From a virus: a stretch of 64,000 nt of DNA. A model generated the notes under the pieces. The model was not told the DNA's origin, did no database searches, and saw nothing but the letters and a program-made list of their open reading frames with translations. Shown here one piece after another: positions 57,870-63,078 of this stretch. The DNA lies in the IMG/VR virus record IMGVR_UViG_3300044638_008494, positions 43,023 to 107,022 of that record; one strand, written 5' to 3'. A program made the position numbers and the translations under genes. Numbering within the stretch: position 1 is the first letter of the stretch; each line of letters starts with the position of its first letter.

Positions 57870-58244
57870 ATGAACAAAAACGAAACCACATTCAACGTCA
57901 ACGGAACCCTCTGCACCCTCGTCATCTCTGAGGACAACGATGGCGACTGCATCAAACTCTGGCACGATCTCGTCAGCGTCGAGACTGGCAAGGTTCTCGC
58001 AACCCTCGACTGGTCGCCCTACTCCATCCCTTCCGATGAGGAAGTGCAACAGATCATCGACTTGGGGGAAGTCGTTCTCGGAAAATTCACCTTGCCCGAA
58101 GGTTTGCGCTGGTCTAACTCTCACCCCATGTCCCGCATGAACTTCTGCTCGGACGTTCTCGCCATGTTCCTCGCTGGCGAGGAGCATCCCCAAGGCGGGA
58201 AGCTGGAGCTTGTGTTCCGCGTGCGTCATTCCGTTGCCGCATAA
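57870..58244 (+). CDS. Small protein of unknown function, 124 aa
   Basis: The start at 57870 sits 6 nt from the -10 box; an in-frame ATG six codons upstream would fall inside the promoter. The protein has balanced composition and alternating strand/helix character, with segments VNGTLCTLVISEDNDGDC and TGKVLATLDWSPYSIPSDEEV. Two Cys occur. It is a single-gene unit preceded by repeat copy 1 and followed by another promoter. No homologous family was recognised. Confidence 0.75.
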   Translation: MNKNETTFNVNGTLCTLVISEDNDGDCIKLWHDLVSVETGKVLATLDWSPYSIPSDEEVQQIIDLGEVVLGKFTLPEGLRWSNSHPMSRMNFCSDVLAMFLAGEEHPQGGKLELVFRVRHSVAA

Positions 58245-58252
58245 AAAATCTC

Positions 58253-58281
58253 TTGCGTTTCCGCTCAACATCCCATACTCT
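58253..58281 (+). promoter_or_regulatory. Sigma70-like promoter, leaderless type
   Basis: TTGCGT, 17-bp spacer and TACTCT. The -10 ends 6 nt before ATG 58288. It begins 9 nt beyond the previous stop codon, in an A-tract context. Confidence 0.78.
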
Positions 58282-58287
58282 AACAAC

Positions 58288-58503
58288 ATGAACAGCATCC
58301 ACGACGACTACAGCACGCAACCGCAATCCGACGAATACGCGACCGAGCACGAGGAAGTGCGCGGCGCGTTCGCCGCCGAGCCTGCCGTTGAGCAGGAGCC
58401 CGAGCCCCAACCCTATGATGGGTTCGAGGGCCAATGGGCAGGCGATGGATCGGGCTTCGACGACCTCGCGGACTTGGGTGAGCAGGAGGGCTGGGACACG
58501 TAA
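58288..58503 (+). CDS. Highly acidic small protein, 71 aa
   Basis: The protein has 20 Asp/Glu but only one Arg and no Lys in 71 residues, so its net charge is close to -19. Aromatic and Gly residues are scattered near the C-terminus (GFEGQWAGDGSGFDDL). Strongly acidic small phage proteins sometimes mimic DNA and block host nucleases or restriction enzymes; here that is an inference from charge alone, since no fold is recognisable. A strong terminator follows about 70 nt later. ATG 58288 was chosen from its position relative to the promoter. Confidence 0.7.
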   Translation: MNSIHDDYSTQPQSDEYATEHEEVRGAFAAEPAVEQEPEPQPYDGFEGQWAGDGSGFDDLADLGEQEGWDT

Positions 58504-58624
58504 GAGTGTCATAAACTTTCTCCGAACGTTTCGATGCGCGTCTCCATGGCGCGGGAATAAACGATGAGGAGAGTGAAACGCTCGTTCTAAACGGGCGTTT
58601 CTTTTTGCCTAAATTGCTTCTTGT
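58504..58624. other. Intergenic region before the terminator and repeat copy 2
   Basis: Together with the following repeat and promoter this forms the 322-bp gene-free stretch 58504-58825. It contains GTGTCATAAAC and a CGCG-flanked imperfect inverted repeat near 58536-58554, besides the terminator listed separately. No gene is evident. Confidence 0.5.
58575..58606 (+). terminator. Intrinsic terminator
   Basis: A 12-bp stem (58575-58586 with 58590-58601, one G-T pair) closes a 3-nt loop and is followed by five T. It ends the acidic-protein operon. Confidence 0.92.
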
Positions 58625-58702
58625 GTAAACCCTTGATATTCAACCGCTTACGCAACCGGGCGGGGCGCCCGGCTCTAAGTCCTTGATACTCAACCACTTA
58701 CG
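58625..58702 (+). repeat. Composite intergenic repeat, copy 2 (divergent core)
   Basis: Arms at 58625-58652 and about 58675-58702 flank a different GC core (58656-58673) that forms a perfect 7-bp hairpin, CCGGGCG-GGG-CGCCCGG. It lacks the TTCAAGAAGTGTGCCAA element. This is the only copy whose core departs from the other six. Confidence 0.85.
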
Positions 58703-58791
58703 TAATGCCTTGCGAACCCGCATGGATACTGGCTTCGCGGGCGTCAAGCTTTTTTATGAAAAAAAATTCTTCATCAAATCAAAAAAATCCG

Positions 58792-58819
58792 TTGTTTTCT
58801 GCGAGGCCCGTGCTATTCT
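58792..58819 (+). promoter_or_regulatory. Sigma70-like promoter with extended -10, leaderless type
   Basis: TTGTTT, 16-bp spacer and TGC-TATTCT. The -10 ends 6 nt before ATG 58826, and an A-tract lies upstream. Confidence 0.83.
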
Positions 58820-58825
58820 GTATAC

Positions 58826-59017
58826 ATGAGAAACAACAGAAGCTGGCGCGACGAAGAACGCGAAGCAACCCTCGACTACCCGCTGGCCGTGGATCGTGAA
58901 GATCCCGCCTACCGGCAGAACCCAGACGCTTACGAGCGTGAAATCGAGCGCCTTAATCGGCACGAAGGCTGGGAGCGTAGCCGTTGCGGTTACTACTATA
59001 GCCGCAACTACCGCTGA
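58826..59017 (+). CDS. Small Arg/Glu-rich protein of unknown function, 63 aa
   Basis: A highly charged peptide with many Arg and Glu (SWRDEEREATLDYPLAVDRE, NPDAYEREIERLNRHEGW) and a Tyr-rich end (GYYYSRNYR). It may be helical and nucleic-acid binding, but nothing identifies a family. It stands alone between its own promoter and the next promoter 10 nt beyond the stop. The start is fixed by the promoter position. Confidence 0.7.
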   Translation: MRNNRSWRDEEREATLDYPLAVDREDPAYRQNPDAYEREIERLNRHEGWERSRCGYYYSRNYR

Positions 59018-59026
59018 AAAAGCCTC

Positions 59027-59055
59027 TTGACTTTCAGCCCATTTTCACCGATACT
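59027..59055 (+). promoter_or_regulatory. Sigma70-like promoter, leaderless type
   Basis: TTGACT, 17-bp spacer and GATACT. The -10 ends 6 nt before ATG 59062. It lies in the short gap after the preceding stop codon. Confidence 0.75.
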
Positions 59056-59061
59056 TTCGAT

Positions 59062-59229
59062 ATGACAGAAAACACCACACCTACTGGCTGGCCCGAAGTC
59101 TGGAACTTCGACGAACCCAAAGACGACAACCTCACCCCAGAGGAAGCGTTTGACATCCTTTTCGGCTACGCCGAGGAGCGTCATCGCAACGACCCGTGCG
59201 CTCGTCCCGCCCCCAAACCCAAACACTAA
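59062..59229 (+). CDS. Small protein of unknown function, 55 aa
   Basis: The gene opens a three-gene operon. The protein is Pro/Asp/Glu-rich in its first half (MTENTTPTGWPEVWNFDEP), then helical (LTPEEAFDILFGYAEERHR), with a Pro-rich basic end. Only its placement and promoter support it; no motif was recognised. Confidence 0.65.
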   Translation: MTENTTPTGWPEVWNFDEPKDDNLTPEEAFDILFGYAEERHRNDPCARPAPKPKH

Positions 59230-59233
59230 CACT

Positions 59234-59443
59234 ATGACAAACACAGACGGCATCATCAAGTCGCTTGAAACCCTTATCAAGCATGAAAAAGCAATTCAAC
59301 GCCAAGGGGATCAAATCGAAGAAATAAAAAATGTCATTCAAGGAACCTTGCAAACAATTCAAGGCTTGATTGTGGTCAACGCTGTTCTCACAAGAGAGAT
59401 TGAAAATTTGCGAAATAACAAGCCTTTCTTTGGACTGAACTAA
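59234..59443 (+). CDS. Small coiled-coil protein, 69 aa
   Basis: ATG 59234 lies 4 nt after the preceding stop. The frame is also open upstream to 59150, but that extension lies inside the preceding gene. A helical, heptad-like pattern runs through most of the sequence (SLETLIKHEKAIQRQGDQIEEIKNVIQ), ending in a short basic segment. Self-assembly or partner binding by coiled coil is plausible. It shares the operon with the genes on both sides. Confidence 0.65.
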   Translation: MTNTDGIIKSLETLIKHEKAIQRQGDQIEEIKNVIQGTLQTIQGLIVVNAVLTREIENLRNNKPFFGLN

Positions 59444-59444
59444 C

Positions 59445-59600
59445 ATGAGCAGAATCATTATGACAATCGACACGCGACCGCTTGCGCGTGTCATAGAGCG
59501 CAGCGTCCGCAAGACATCTTGCCGCCCATCCTTCGCTATGCGCGTCAAGACAAAATTCTCACGCAAGGCAAAGTTTTTTCGCGGTTGGAAAGACGAGTAA
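59445..59600 (+). CDS. Small basic protein of unknown function, 51 aa
   Basis: Starts 1 nt after the previous stop and is strongly basic (many Arg/Lys: RPLARVIERSVRKTSCRP, KTKFSRKAKFFRGWK). Its TAA stop is part of the left arm of repeat copy 3. The charge suggests nucleic-acid contact. The reading frame is short, so the call rests on compact operon spacing. Confidence 0.55.
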   Translation: MSRIIMTIDTRPLARVIERSVRKTSCRPSFAMRVKTKFSRKAKFFRGWKDE

Positions 59601-59672
59601 AGCGTTGGTAATCAAGCACTTGCGTTACCGGGCCGGGCCGCCGGGCGTAAGTCGTTGATAGTGAAAGACTTA
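59597..59672 (+). repeat. Composite intergenic repeat, copy 3
   Basis: The left arm 59597-59624 contains the stop codon of the preceding gene. The core is at 59628-59646 and the right arm at 59647-59672. No TTCAAGAAGTGTGCCAA element follows. Confidence 0.88.
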
Positions 59673-59700
59673 TATAAAATGTTTTTTTAAAAAAAATTCA

Positions 59701-59728
59701 TTGACTTTATTCAAAAATCACTCATAAT
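59701..59728 (+). promoter_or_regulatory. Sigma70-like promoter, leaderless type
   Basis: TTGACT, 16-bp spacer and CATAAT. The -10 ends 6 nt before ATG 59735. Confidence 0.82.
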
Positions 59729-59734
59729 AAAGTT

Positions 59735-60040
59735 ATGAAAAAAATAATTAAAAGAGTTATAGTTACCGCATTAGCAACTGTCAGCATTGCAATGAACTGC
59801 ATTTTTGGCTTTATAATATATGCCTCATTGAAGTCAGAAGCGAACATGAAAACTTTTTGCAATTCCGAGATCGCACAAAAAGCATCTGTCACTACTCTGA
59901 AAGAAAATGGCCAATTAATGCTGCTGCTTAACAGAGATGGTAAAGAAATAAAAATAAATATTCTTGAAGCTGCTAAAAATAAACTGGCATTTGATATTCT
60001 GTCAGGTTTTTCTGCCCACGAAAAACATATTAAAAATTAG
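59735..60040 (+). CDS. Small membrane-anchored protein, 101 aa
   Basis: A basic N-terminus (KKIIKRVIV) and one hydrophobic helix (about residues 8-32) suggest an inner-membrane anchor with the rest outside or in the periplasm. The C-terminal part is charged and helical. Its codons are more AT-rich than those of the other genes in this module, closer to the structural genes. No family was recognised. Superinfection exclusion is one possible role for such a protein. Confidence 0.65.
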   Translation: MKKIIKRVIVTALATVSIAMNCIFGFIIYASLKSEANMKTFCNSEIAQKASVTTLKENGQLMLLLNRDGKEIKINILEAAKNKLAFDILSGFSAHEKHIKN

Positions 60041-60046
60041 TTTTAT

Positions 60047-60151
60047 ATAAACCCTTGAAAATCAACAACTTACGTAGCCGGGCCGGGCCGCCGGGCGTAA
60101 GTGCTTGATAATGAACGACTTATGCAAAACACCATTCAAGAAGCGTGCCAA
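60047..60151 (+). repeat. Composite intergenic repeat, copy 4
   Basis: Left arm from 60047 (near-identical to that of copy 5), core 60077-60096, right arm 60097-60123. A TTCAAGAAGCGTGCCAA element at 60135-60151 differs from the commonest form at one base. Confidence 0.9.
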
Positions 60152-60212
60152 GTCTGGGCGAAATGATAAAAAATCTTGCAAAAAATTTTTCAAGGTTGTG
60201 AAAAAAAATCGC

Positions 60213-60241
60213 TTGCACTTTTTCCGAGGTCGTGCTACTTT
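60213..60241 (+). promoter_or_regulatory. Sigma70-like promoter with extended -10, leaderless type
   Basis: TTGCAC, 17-bp spacer and TGC-TACTTT. The -10 ends 6 nt before ATG 60248. An A-tract lies upstream. Confidence 0.82.
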
Positions 60242-60247
60242 TTAACC

Positions 60248-60775
60248 ATGAAAGAGAAAAAAACAATCGAAGAAAGAAAGGCGTATTGTCTTTTGATGTT
60301 TTGTTTTTTTTCATTCATAGCTTTTTTGTTAGCACGCGCAGGAATGTTGTTTGCTGCTGCGAATATCATTGTGGGAACAATCATTCTTTTGCTCTCTTTT
60401 TTCTTCCTGTATGTTGGATCAGCCTTTTTGGCGATTCAAGTAGTTTCTTGGATCGGTAACAATTTTGGAAAAATTTTTACTTTTGGCGGCCACTTCAATA
60501 AACCACAACCCGCTTACAGCCTGCCAGATGGCCTTGCCGCTACCGGACAAAACGCTTGCGCTATCCTTGCCTACAATGAACTTGCAAAAAATCATCCCGA
60601 AGAAATCTTGCCCCATCTTCGCGTGATGAGGATATGGATTGAAAAAATGAATGACGTTGACGCTGCGGTTATGGCTTACAATCTCGCCTTAAAAAAAATT
60701 CGCGGACAAAAAAATCGCAATGAGTTTGTAAAAATGGCAAAAAATAACTTCAGCAAATTCATCAGCTTTGAATGA
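60248..60775 (+). CDS. Two-helix membrane protein, 175 aa
   Basis: ATG 60248 was chosen from the promoter; the frame is open 24 codons further upstream. Two hydrophobic segments lie at about residues 14-35 and 38-62 (CFFSFIAFLLARAGMLFAAA and GTIILLLSFFFLYVGSAFLA). A soluble C-terminal domain of about 110 residues is helical and TPR-like in texture (ACAILAYNELAKNHPEEILP, DAAVMAYNLALKKI). It is a single-gene unit bounded by promoter and terminator. An envelope-associated early protein is plausible. Confidence 0.75.
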   Translation: MKEKKTIEERKAYCLLMFCFFSFIAFLLARAGMLFAAANIIVGTIILLLSFFFLYVGSAFLAIQVVSWIGNNFGKIFTFGGHFNKPQPAYSLPDGLAATGQNACAILAYNELAKNHPEEILPHLRVMRIWIEKMNDVDAAVMAYNLALKKIRGQKNRNEFVKMAKNNFSKFISFE

Positions 60776-60793
60776 GTGTCATAGTAATGTCAT

Positions 60794-60824
60794 AAAGCGT
60801 CCGCGCAAGCGGGCGTTTTACTTT
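60794..60824 (+). terminator. Intrinsic terminator with GNRA loop
   Basis: An 11-bp stem (60794-60804 with 60809-60819, two G-T pairs) closes a GCAA tetraloop. The T-rich 3' strand supplies the run (TTTT-A-C-TTT). Confidence 0.82.
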
Positions 60825-60842
60825 GCGCGAATCCAATTCTCC

Positions 60843-60947
60843 ATAAACCCTTGAAAATCAACAACTTACGTAGCCGGGCCGGGCCGCCGGGCGTAACCCC
60901 TTGATAATCAAGCACTTATGCATTATAGCATTCAAGAAGTGTGCCAA
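60843..60947 (+). repeat. Composite intergenic repeat, copy 5
   Basis: Left arm 60843-60870 matches that of copy 4. The core spans 60873-60892 and the right arm 60893-60920. A TTCAAGAAGTGTGCCAA element is at 60931-60947. Confidence 0.9.
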
Positions 60948-60986
60948 TCGTAGCGAATGGGCAAAAATAAAAAATAAAAAAATCCC

Positions 60987-61014
60987 TTGCATTTCTGCGG
61001 CTCTGTGATATTCT
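60987..61014 (+). promoter_or_regulatory. Sigma70-like promoter with extended -10, leaderless type
   Basis: TTGCAT, 16-bp spacer and TGA-TATTCT. The -10 ends 6 nt before ATG 61021, with an A-tract upstream. Confidence 0.85.
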
Positions 61015-61020
61015 TTAAAC

Positions 61021-61173
61021 ATGGAAAAGAAAATGACTCAATACGCGGACAAGCTCAATGCCTTCCGCGCTGGCGAAATCACCGAGGACGAATGGAAAGC
61101 GTTCTGCTTTGAAGCTCTCTCCGAGATCCTCGAAGACACGAAAGATGTCCTCATCAGGCTGAAAAACGCTTGA
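61021..61173 (+). CDS. Small helical protein of unknown function, 50 aa
   Basis: A short acidic, helical protein (MTQYADKLNAFRAGEITEDE, then CFEALSEILEDTKDVLIRL) with no recognised family. Its TGA stop overlaps the -35 box of the following promoter, which starts at 61170. The start is fixed by the leaderless promoter. The small size and charge pattern fit an early regulatory or inhibitory peptide, but this is speculative. Confidence 0.68.
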   Translation: MEKKMTQYADKLNAFRAGEITEDEWKAFCFEALSEILEDTKDVLIRLKNA

Positions 61174-61198
61174 CTCAATCGCAACAATTAAACATACT
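61170..61198 (+). promoter_or_regulatory. Sigma70-like promoter overlapping the previous stop codon
   Basis: TTGACT, 17-bp spacer and CATACT. The -10 ends 6 nt before ATG 61205. The -35 box uses the TGA stop of the preceding gene. Confidence 0.78.
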
Positions 61199-61204
61199 AT
61201 CACC

Positions 61205-61384
61205 ATGAATAAACAAACACCACAAAAAGCCCAACTCTGGGCAGTCGGAAACAAAGTCTATCGCGTCATCCGTAACGAAGGCGACAAGACTCACGTTCAC
61301 CATCACGGAGAAATGGCCCTGTTCTACACGCGCCATTTGAAAATGGCGACACCTTCCCAAGTTGCGGAATACTTGGGAAAATAG
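61205..61384 (+). CDS. Small protein of unknown function, 59 aa
   Basis: A basic, His-containing protein (THVHHHGEMALFYTRHLKM) with a strand-rich start and a helical end (ATPSQVAEYLGK). The three consecutive His could bind metal, though this is not a known motif here. It is a single-gene unit followed 2 nt later by the next promoter. No family was recognised. Confidence 0.68.
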   Translation: MNKQTPQKAQLWAVGNKVYRVIRNEGDKTHVHHHGEMALFYTRHLKMATPSQVAEYLGK

Positions 61385-61385
61385 T

Positions 61386-61414
61386 TTGACAATCACCACA
61401 AAACCTAACAGAAT
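61386..61414 (+). promoter_or_regulatory. Sigma70-like promoter, leaderless type
   Basis: TTGACA (perfect -35), 17-bp spacer and CAGAAT, a weaker -10. The -10 ends 6 nt before ATG 61421. Confidence 0.7.
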
Positions 61415-61420
61415 AACAAC

Positions 61421-61609
61421 ATGACAAAAAAACAATTCACCGCCATTGCTCACATCTTGGCAAAACGCTTGGCCGAAAAAGTCAAAGCTCCCATCGGAGA
61501 ATACGAAGTTGTCGAAGTCCTCGCCTTGGACTTGGCGAAATACTTCTCGACAGAAAACCCTCGTTTCGACGAAGATCGCTTTTTGGAAGCTGTCTACACT
61601 CACAGATAA
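61421..61609 (+). CDS. Small helical protein of unknown function, 62 aa
   Basis: The first gene of a five-gene operon. The protein is helical with mixed charge (KKQFTAIAHILAKRLAEKVK, DLAKYFSTENPRFDEDRFLE). A compact fold of three helices is plausible. No family was recognised. Downstream genes lack promoters of their own. Confidence 0.7.
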   Translation: MTKKQFTAIAHILAKRLAEKVKAPIGEYEVVEVLALDLAKYFSTENPRFDEDRFLEAVYTHR

Positions 61610-61614
61610 AAACC

Positions 61615-61704
61615 ATGTCAATCTGGGTTCCACTCTTTTACCTTTGCATCATGCCAGCCGCTTGCGGATTCTTAATCCTCTGGGCTGATTCCAGAAAAAA
61701 ATAA
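61615..61704 (+). CDS. Membrane micro-peptide, 29 aa
   Basis: Starts 5 nt after the preceding stop. One hydrophobic helix fills most of the peptide (WVPLFYLCIMPAACGFLILW), ending in a basic tail. It resembles small phage membrane peptides such as lysis or envelope regulators. Confidence is limited by its small size and by the lack of a Shine-Dalgarno site. Confidence 0.45.
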   Translation: MSIWVPLFYLCIMPAACGFLILWADSRKK

Positions 61705-61708
61705 TCAC

Positions 61709-61888
61709 ATGAAAAAATACATCACATTCGACAAGATTGCTTACGCAATGTCCCTCTCAACCTTCATCTTCATCGCGGTAACGCTTTGCGCTGCTTGTGT
61801 TAACTTGCAAAACAGAACCAGCAAGAACCAAAAGCAAATGCAGGAAGAAGTCCGCGCAATGTTTGCCCACATCGAGGCACCTCTATGA
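61709..61888 (+). CDS. Small single-pass membrane protein, 59 aa
   Basis: Starts 4 nt after the micro-peptide. One hydrophobic segment (about residues 12-31, MSLSTFIFIAVTLCAACVNL) is followed by a charged helix (SKNQKQMQEEVRAMFAHIE). Its TGA overlaps the next ATG, indicating coupled translation. The topology suggests a cytoplasmic coiled-coil tail or a periplasmic one. Rz- or spanin-like pairing with neighbours is possible but no motif supports it. Confidence 0.6.
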   Translation: MKKYITFDKIAYAMSLSTFIFIAVTLCAACVNLQNRTSKNQKQMQEEVRAMFAHIEAPL

Positions 61889-62085
61889 TTACCCCCAATA
61901 TCCAAAAAGCTCTTGAGTCAAACGGAGTCCGTTTCTTTGCAAAAGACTTTCTCATGGAAGGCATGAGGAAAGATTGCGTTGACGCTGTGCATGATGCAAA
62001 ACTCGTTTATGAGTTGCTGCGCGAACGCATGGAAGCTATTCTTTCACTCACGCCAACTTATCCAGAAACAGAAACAAATGAGTAA
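61885..62085 (+). CDS. Small helical protein of unknown function, 66 aa
   Basis: The ATG overlaps the preceding stop (ATGA), so translation is probably coupled. The protein is helical and acidic overall (FAKDFLMEGMRKDCVDAVHD, KLVYELLRERMEAIL). It overlaps the next gene by 8 nt. No family was recognised. Confidence 0.62.
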   Translation: MITPNIQKALESNGVRFFAKDFLMEGMRKDCVDAVHDAKLVYELLRERMEAILSLTPTYPETETNE

Positions 62086-62266
62086 AGACCAAGTCAAAGC
62101 CGTGTGCGATTACTCGCATGATGTCATAATGAAAATCAAAGCCGTGTTGGGGTTCAAAAAGAAAAGTCCTTCGCTTCTTTGTCATAGTCTCGCGCACCTC
62201 AACACCGCGACATGGCTTGAGCGCGCGGTCTGCAACGGCACAATCATGGACTACAAGCCGCGATAA
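62078..62266 (+). CDS. Small basic protein of unknown function, 62 aa
   Basis: ATG 62078 was chosen because it overlaps the end of the previous gene by 8 nt and begins a well-formed sequence (MSKDQVKAVCDYSHDVIMK); a frame extension to 61979 would lie wholly inside that gene. The protein is basic with three Cys and two His, perhaps able to bind metal. It is the last gene of the operon and repeat copy 6 follows within 2 nt of its stop. Confidence 0.62.
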   Translation: MSKDQVKAVCDYSHDVIMKIKAVLGFKKKSPSLLCHSLAHLNTATWLERAVCNGTIMDYKPR

Positions 62267-62267
62267 C

Positions 62268-62345
62268 GTAAGTCGTTAGCAATCAAGCACTTATGCTACC
62301 GGGCCGGGCCGCCGGGCGTAAGTCGTTCAAAATCAATAACTTATG
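62268..62345 (+). repeat. Composite intergenic repeat, copy 6
   Basis: Left arm 62268-62295, core 62299-62317, right arm 62318-62345. It lies between an operon end and the promoter of the RNA candidate. There is no TTCAAGAAGTGTGCCAA element. Confidence 0.88.
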
Positions 62346-62428
62346 AATAAGTGCAGATACTATCATGCCCATGAGAGAATTTCAAGTAAAAAAGCAAAAA
62401 ATAATTTTTAAAAAAATAAAAAAATTCA

Positions 62429-62456
62429 TTGCGTTTTCCATGATGTGTGGTATACT
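62429..62456 (+). promoter_or_regulatory. Sigma70-like promoter with extended -10, drives RNA candidate
   Basis: TTGCGT, 16-bp spacer and TGG-TATACT. The predicted start is 62463, the A of ATG ATT TAA. No substantial gene begins there. Confidence 0.84.
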
Positions 62457-62462
62457 GCTTAC

Positions 62463-62663
62463 ATGATTTAAAAACAAAAGACATAATCCAGCCCAAAGAG
62501 AACCTTGGGTGTGCAAGCTGGATGTCTCACTTTCACCCTACTTTTTCTTTGAAATTTTTGATAGGACAAGAGGTTCTCCATCGAGAAGGGTTGATCGCCG
62601 GAAAAAAGGTGGAGACGTAAGCGTCGGATCGTAATGACAAGGCCTACTCCTATCAATTTTTTT
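62463..62663 (+). ncRNA. Structured small RNA candidate, about 200 nt
   Basis: Seen directly: the promoter just upstream; a 5' hairpin with ATCCAGC (62486-62492) pairing with GCTGGAT (62517-62523) and CCAA/TTGG inside it; a closing stem TTGATAGGA (62558-62566) with TCCTATCAA (62648-62656), followed by seven T. Inside that stem are AGG/CCT, TTCTC/GAGAA and GACG/CGTC. GAGAACCT in the first loop (62498-62505) is the exact complement of AGGTTCTC (62571-62578), so a pseudoknot or a switch is possible. The only AUG-led frame is two codons long. Known RNA families were not recognised. It could be a free sRNA or a leader controlling the zinc-ribbon gene, but that gene has its own promoter. Confidence 0.7.
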
Positions 62664-62664
62664 C

Positions 62665-62693
62665 TTTACTTTTTTTTCTGATTCTGTTACTTT
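62665..62693 (+). promoter_or_regulatory. Sigma70-like promoter, leaderless type
   Basis: TTTACT, 17-bp spacer and TGT-TACTTT. The -10 ends 6 nt before ATG 62700. It begins right after the RNA terminator T run. Confidence 0.7.
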
Positions 62694-62699
62694 AGCTTT

Positions 62700-62894
62700 A
62701 TGACAAAAGAAACCACTAAATGCCCCAAGTGCGGGGGGAAAGCCACGCAAACCTACGAGCCACCCTATCAGGAATACGCTGGAGCCAGCGTGCAGGGCGG
62801 CTACTACTTCGTGGAGTGCGCTTGCGGCCACGAAGGCTTCGAGAAGGCCAGTCTCGACGACTACAACTGGCAAGAGAATACAAGGGGCTGGTAA
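62700..62894 (+). CDS. Small zinc-ribbon protein, 64 aa
   Basis: Two metal-binding half-sites are visible: CPKCGG near residue 8 and ECACGHEGFE near residue 40, giving a C-x2-C and C-x-C-x-H-like pattern. The layout recalls small Lar-type restriction-alleviation proteins, in which a CxFCGG motif is followed by a second Cys pair, but the second site differs, so this is only a possible relation. Its stop codon forms part of repeat copy 7. A short promoter directly upstream drives it. Confidence 0.68.
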   Translation: MTKETTKCPKCGGKATQTYEPPYQEYAGASVQGGYYFVECACGHEGFEKASLDDYNWQENTRGW

Positions 62895-62995
62895 CCCCTT
62901 CATTCTCAAGGACTTGCGTTACCGGGCCGGGCCGCCGGGCGTAAGTCGTTGAATATCAGCAACTTATAGATTATCCCGTTCAAAAAGTGTGCCAA
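62891..62995 (+). repeat. Composite intergenic repeat, copy 7
   Basis: The left arm 62891-62918 includes the stop codon of the preceding gene. Core 62922-62940, right arm 62941-62968. A TTCAAAAAGTGTGCCAA element is at 62979-62995. Confidence 0.9.
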
Positions 62996-63044
62996 GTCTC
63001 GCACCAAGTAGAAAAAAAATATTTTTTTAATCATAAAAAATCCC

Positions 63045-63072
63045 TTGCGTTTTTGCGCGGCTGTGCTACTCT
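63045..63072 (+). promoter_or_regulatory. Sigma70-like promoter with extended -10, leaderless type
   Basis: TTGCGT, 16-bp spacer and TGC-TACTCT. The -10 ends 6 nt before ATG 63079. An A-tract lies upstream. Confidence 0.86.
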
Positions 63073-63078
63073 ATAAGC

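Noticed and set aside
57813-58512. Minus-strand frames of 161 and 132 residues
   Set aside because: They cover promoters and plus-strand genes and have no promoter or neighbours in their own direction.
61175-61633. 152-residue minus-strand frame
   Set aside because: It runs across two plus-strand promoters and three genes; its composition is a mirror of their codons.
62463-62663. tRNA, tmRNA or 6S RNA identity for the RNA candidate
   Set aside because: No CCA end, T-loop, tag frame or single long open-bubble hairpin is visible.
57692-62995. Repeats as a CRISPR array
   Set aside because: The seven copies are 0.5-1.4 kb apart with genes between them and have no regular short spacers.
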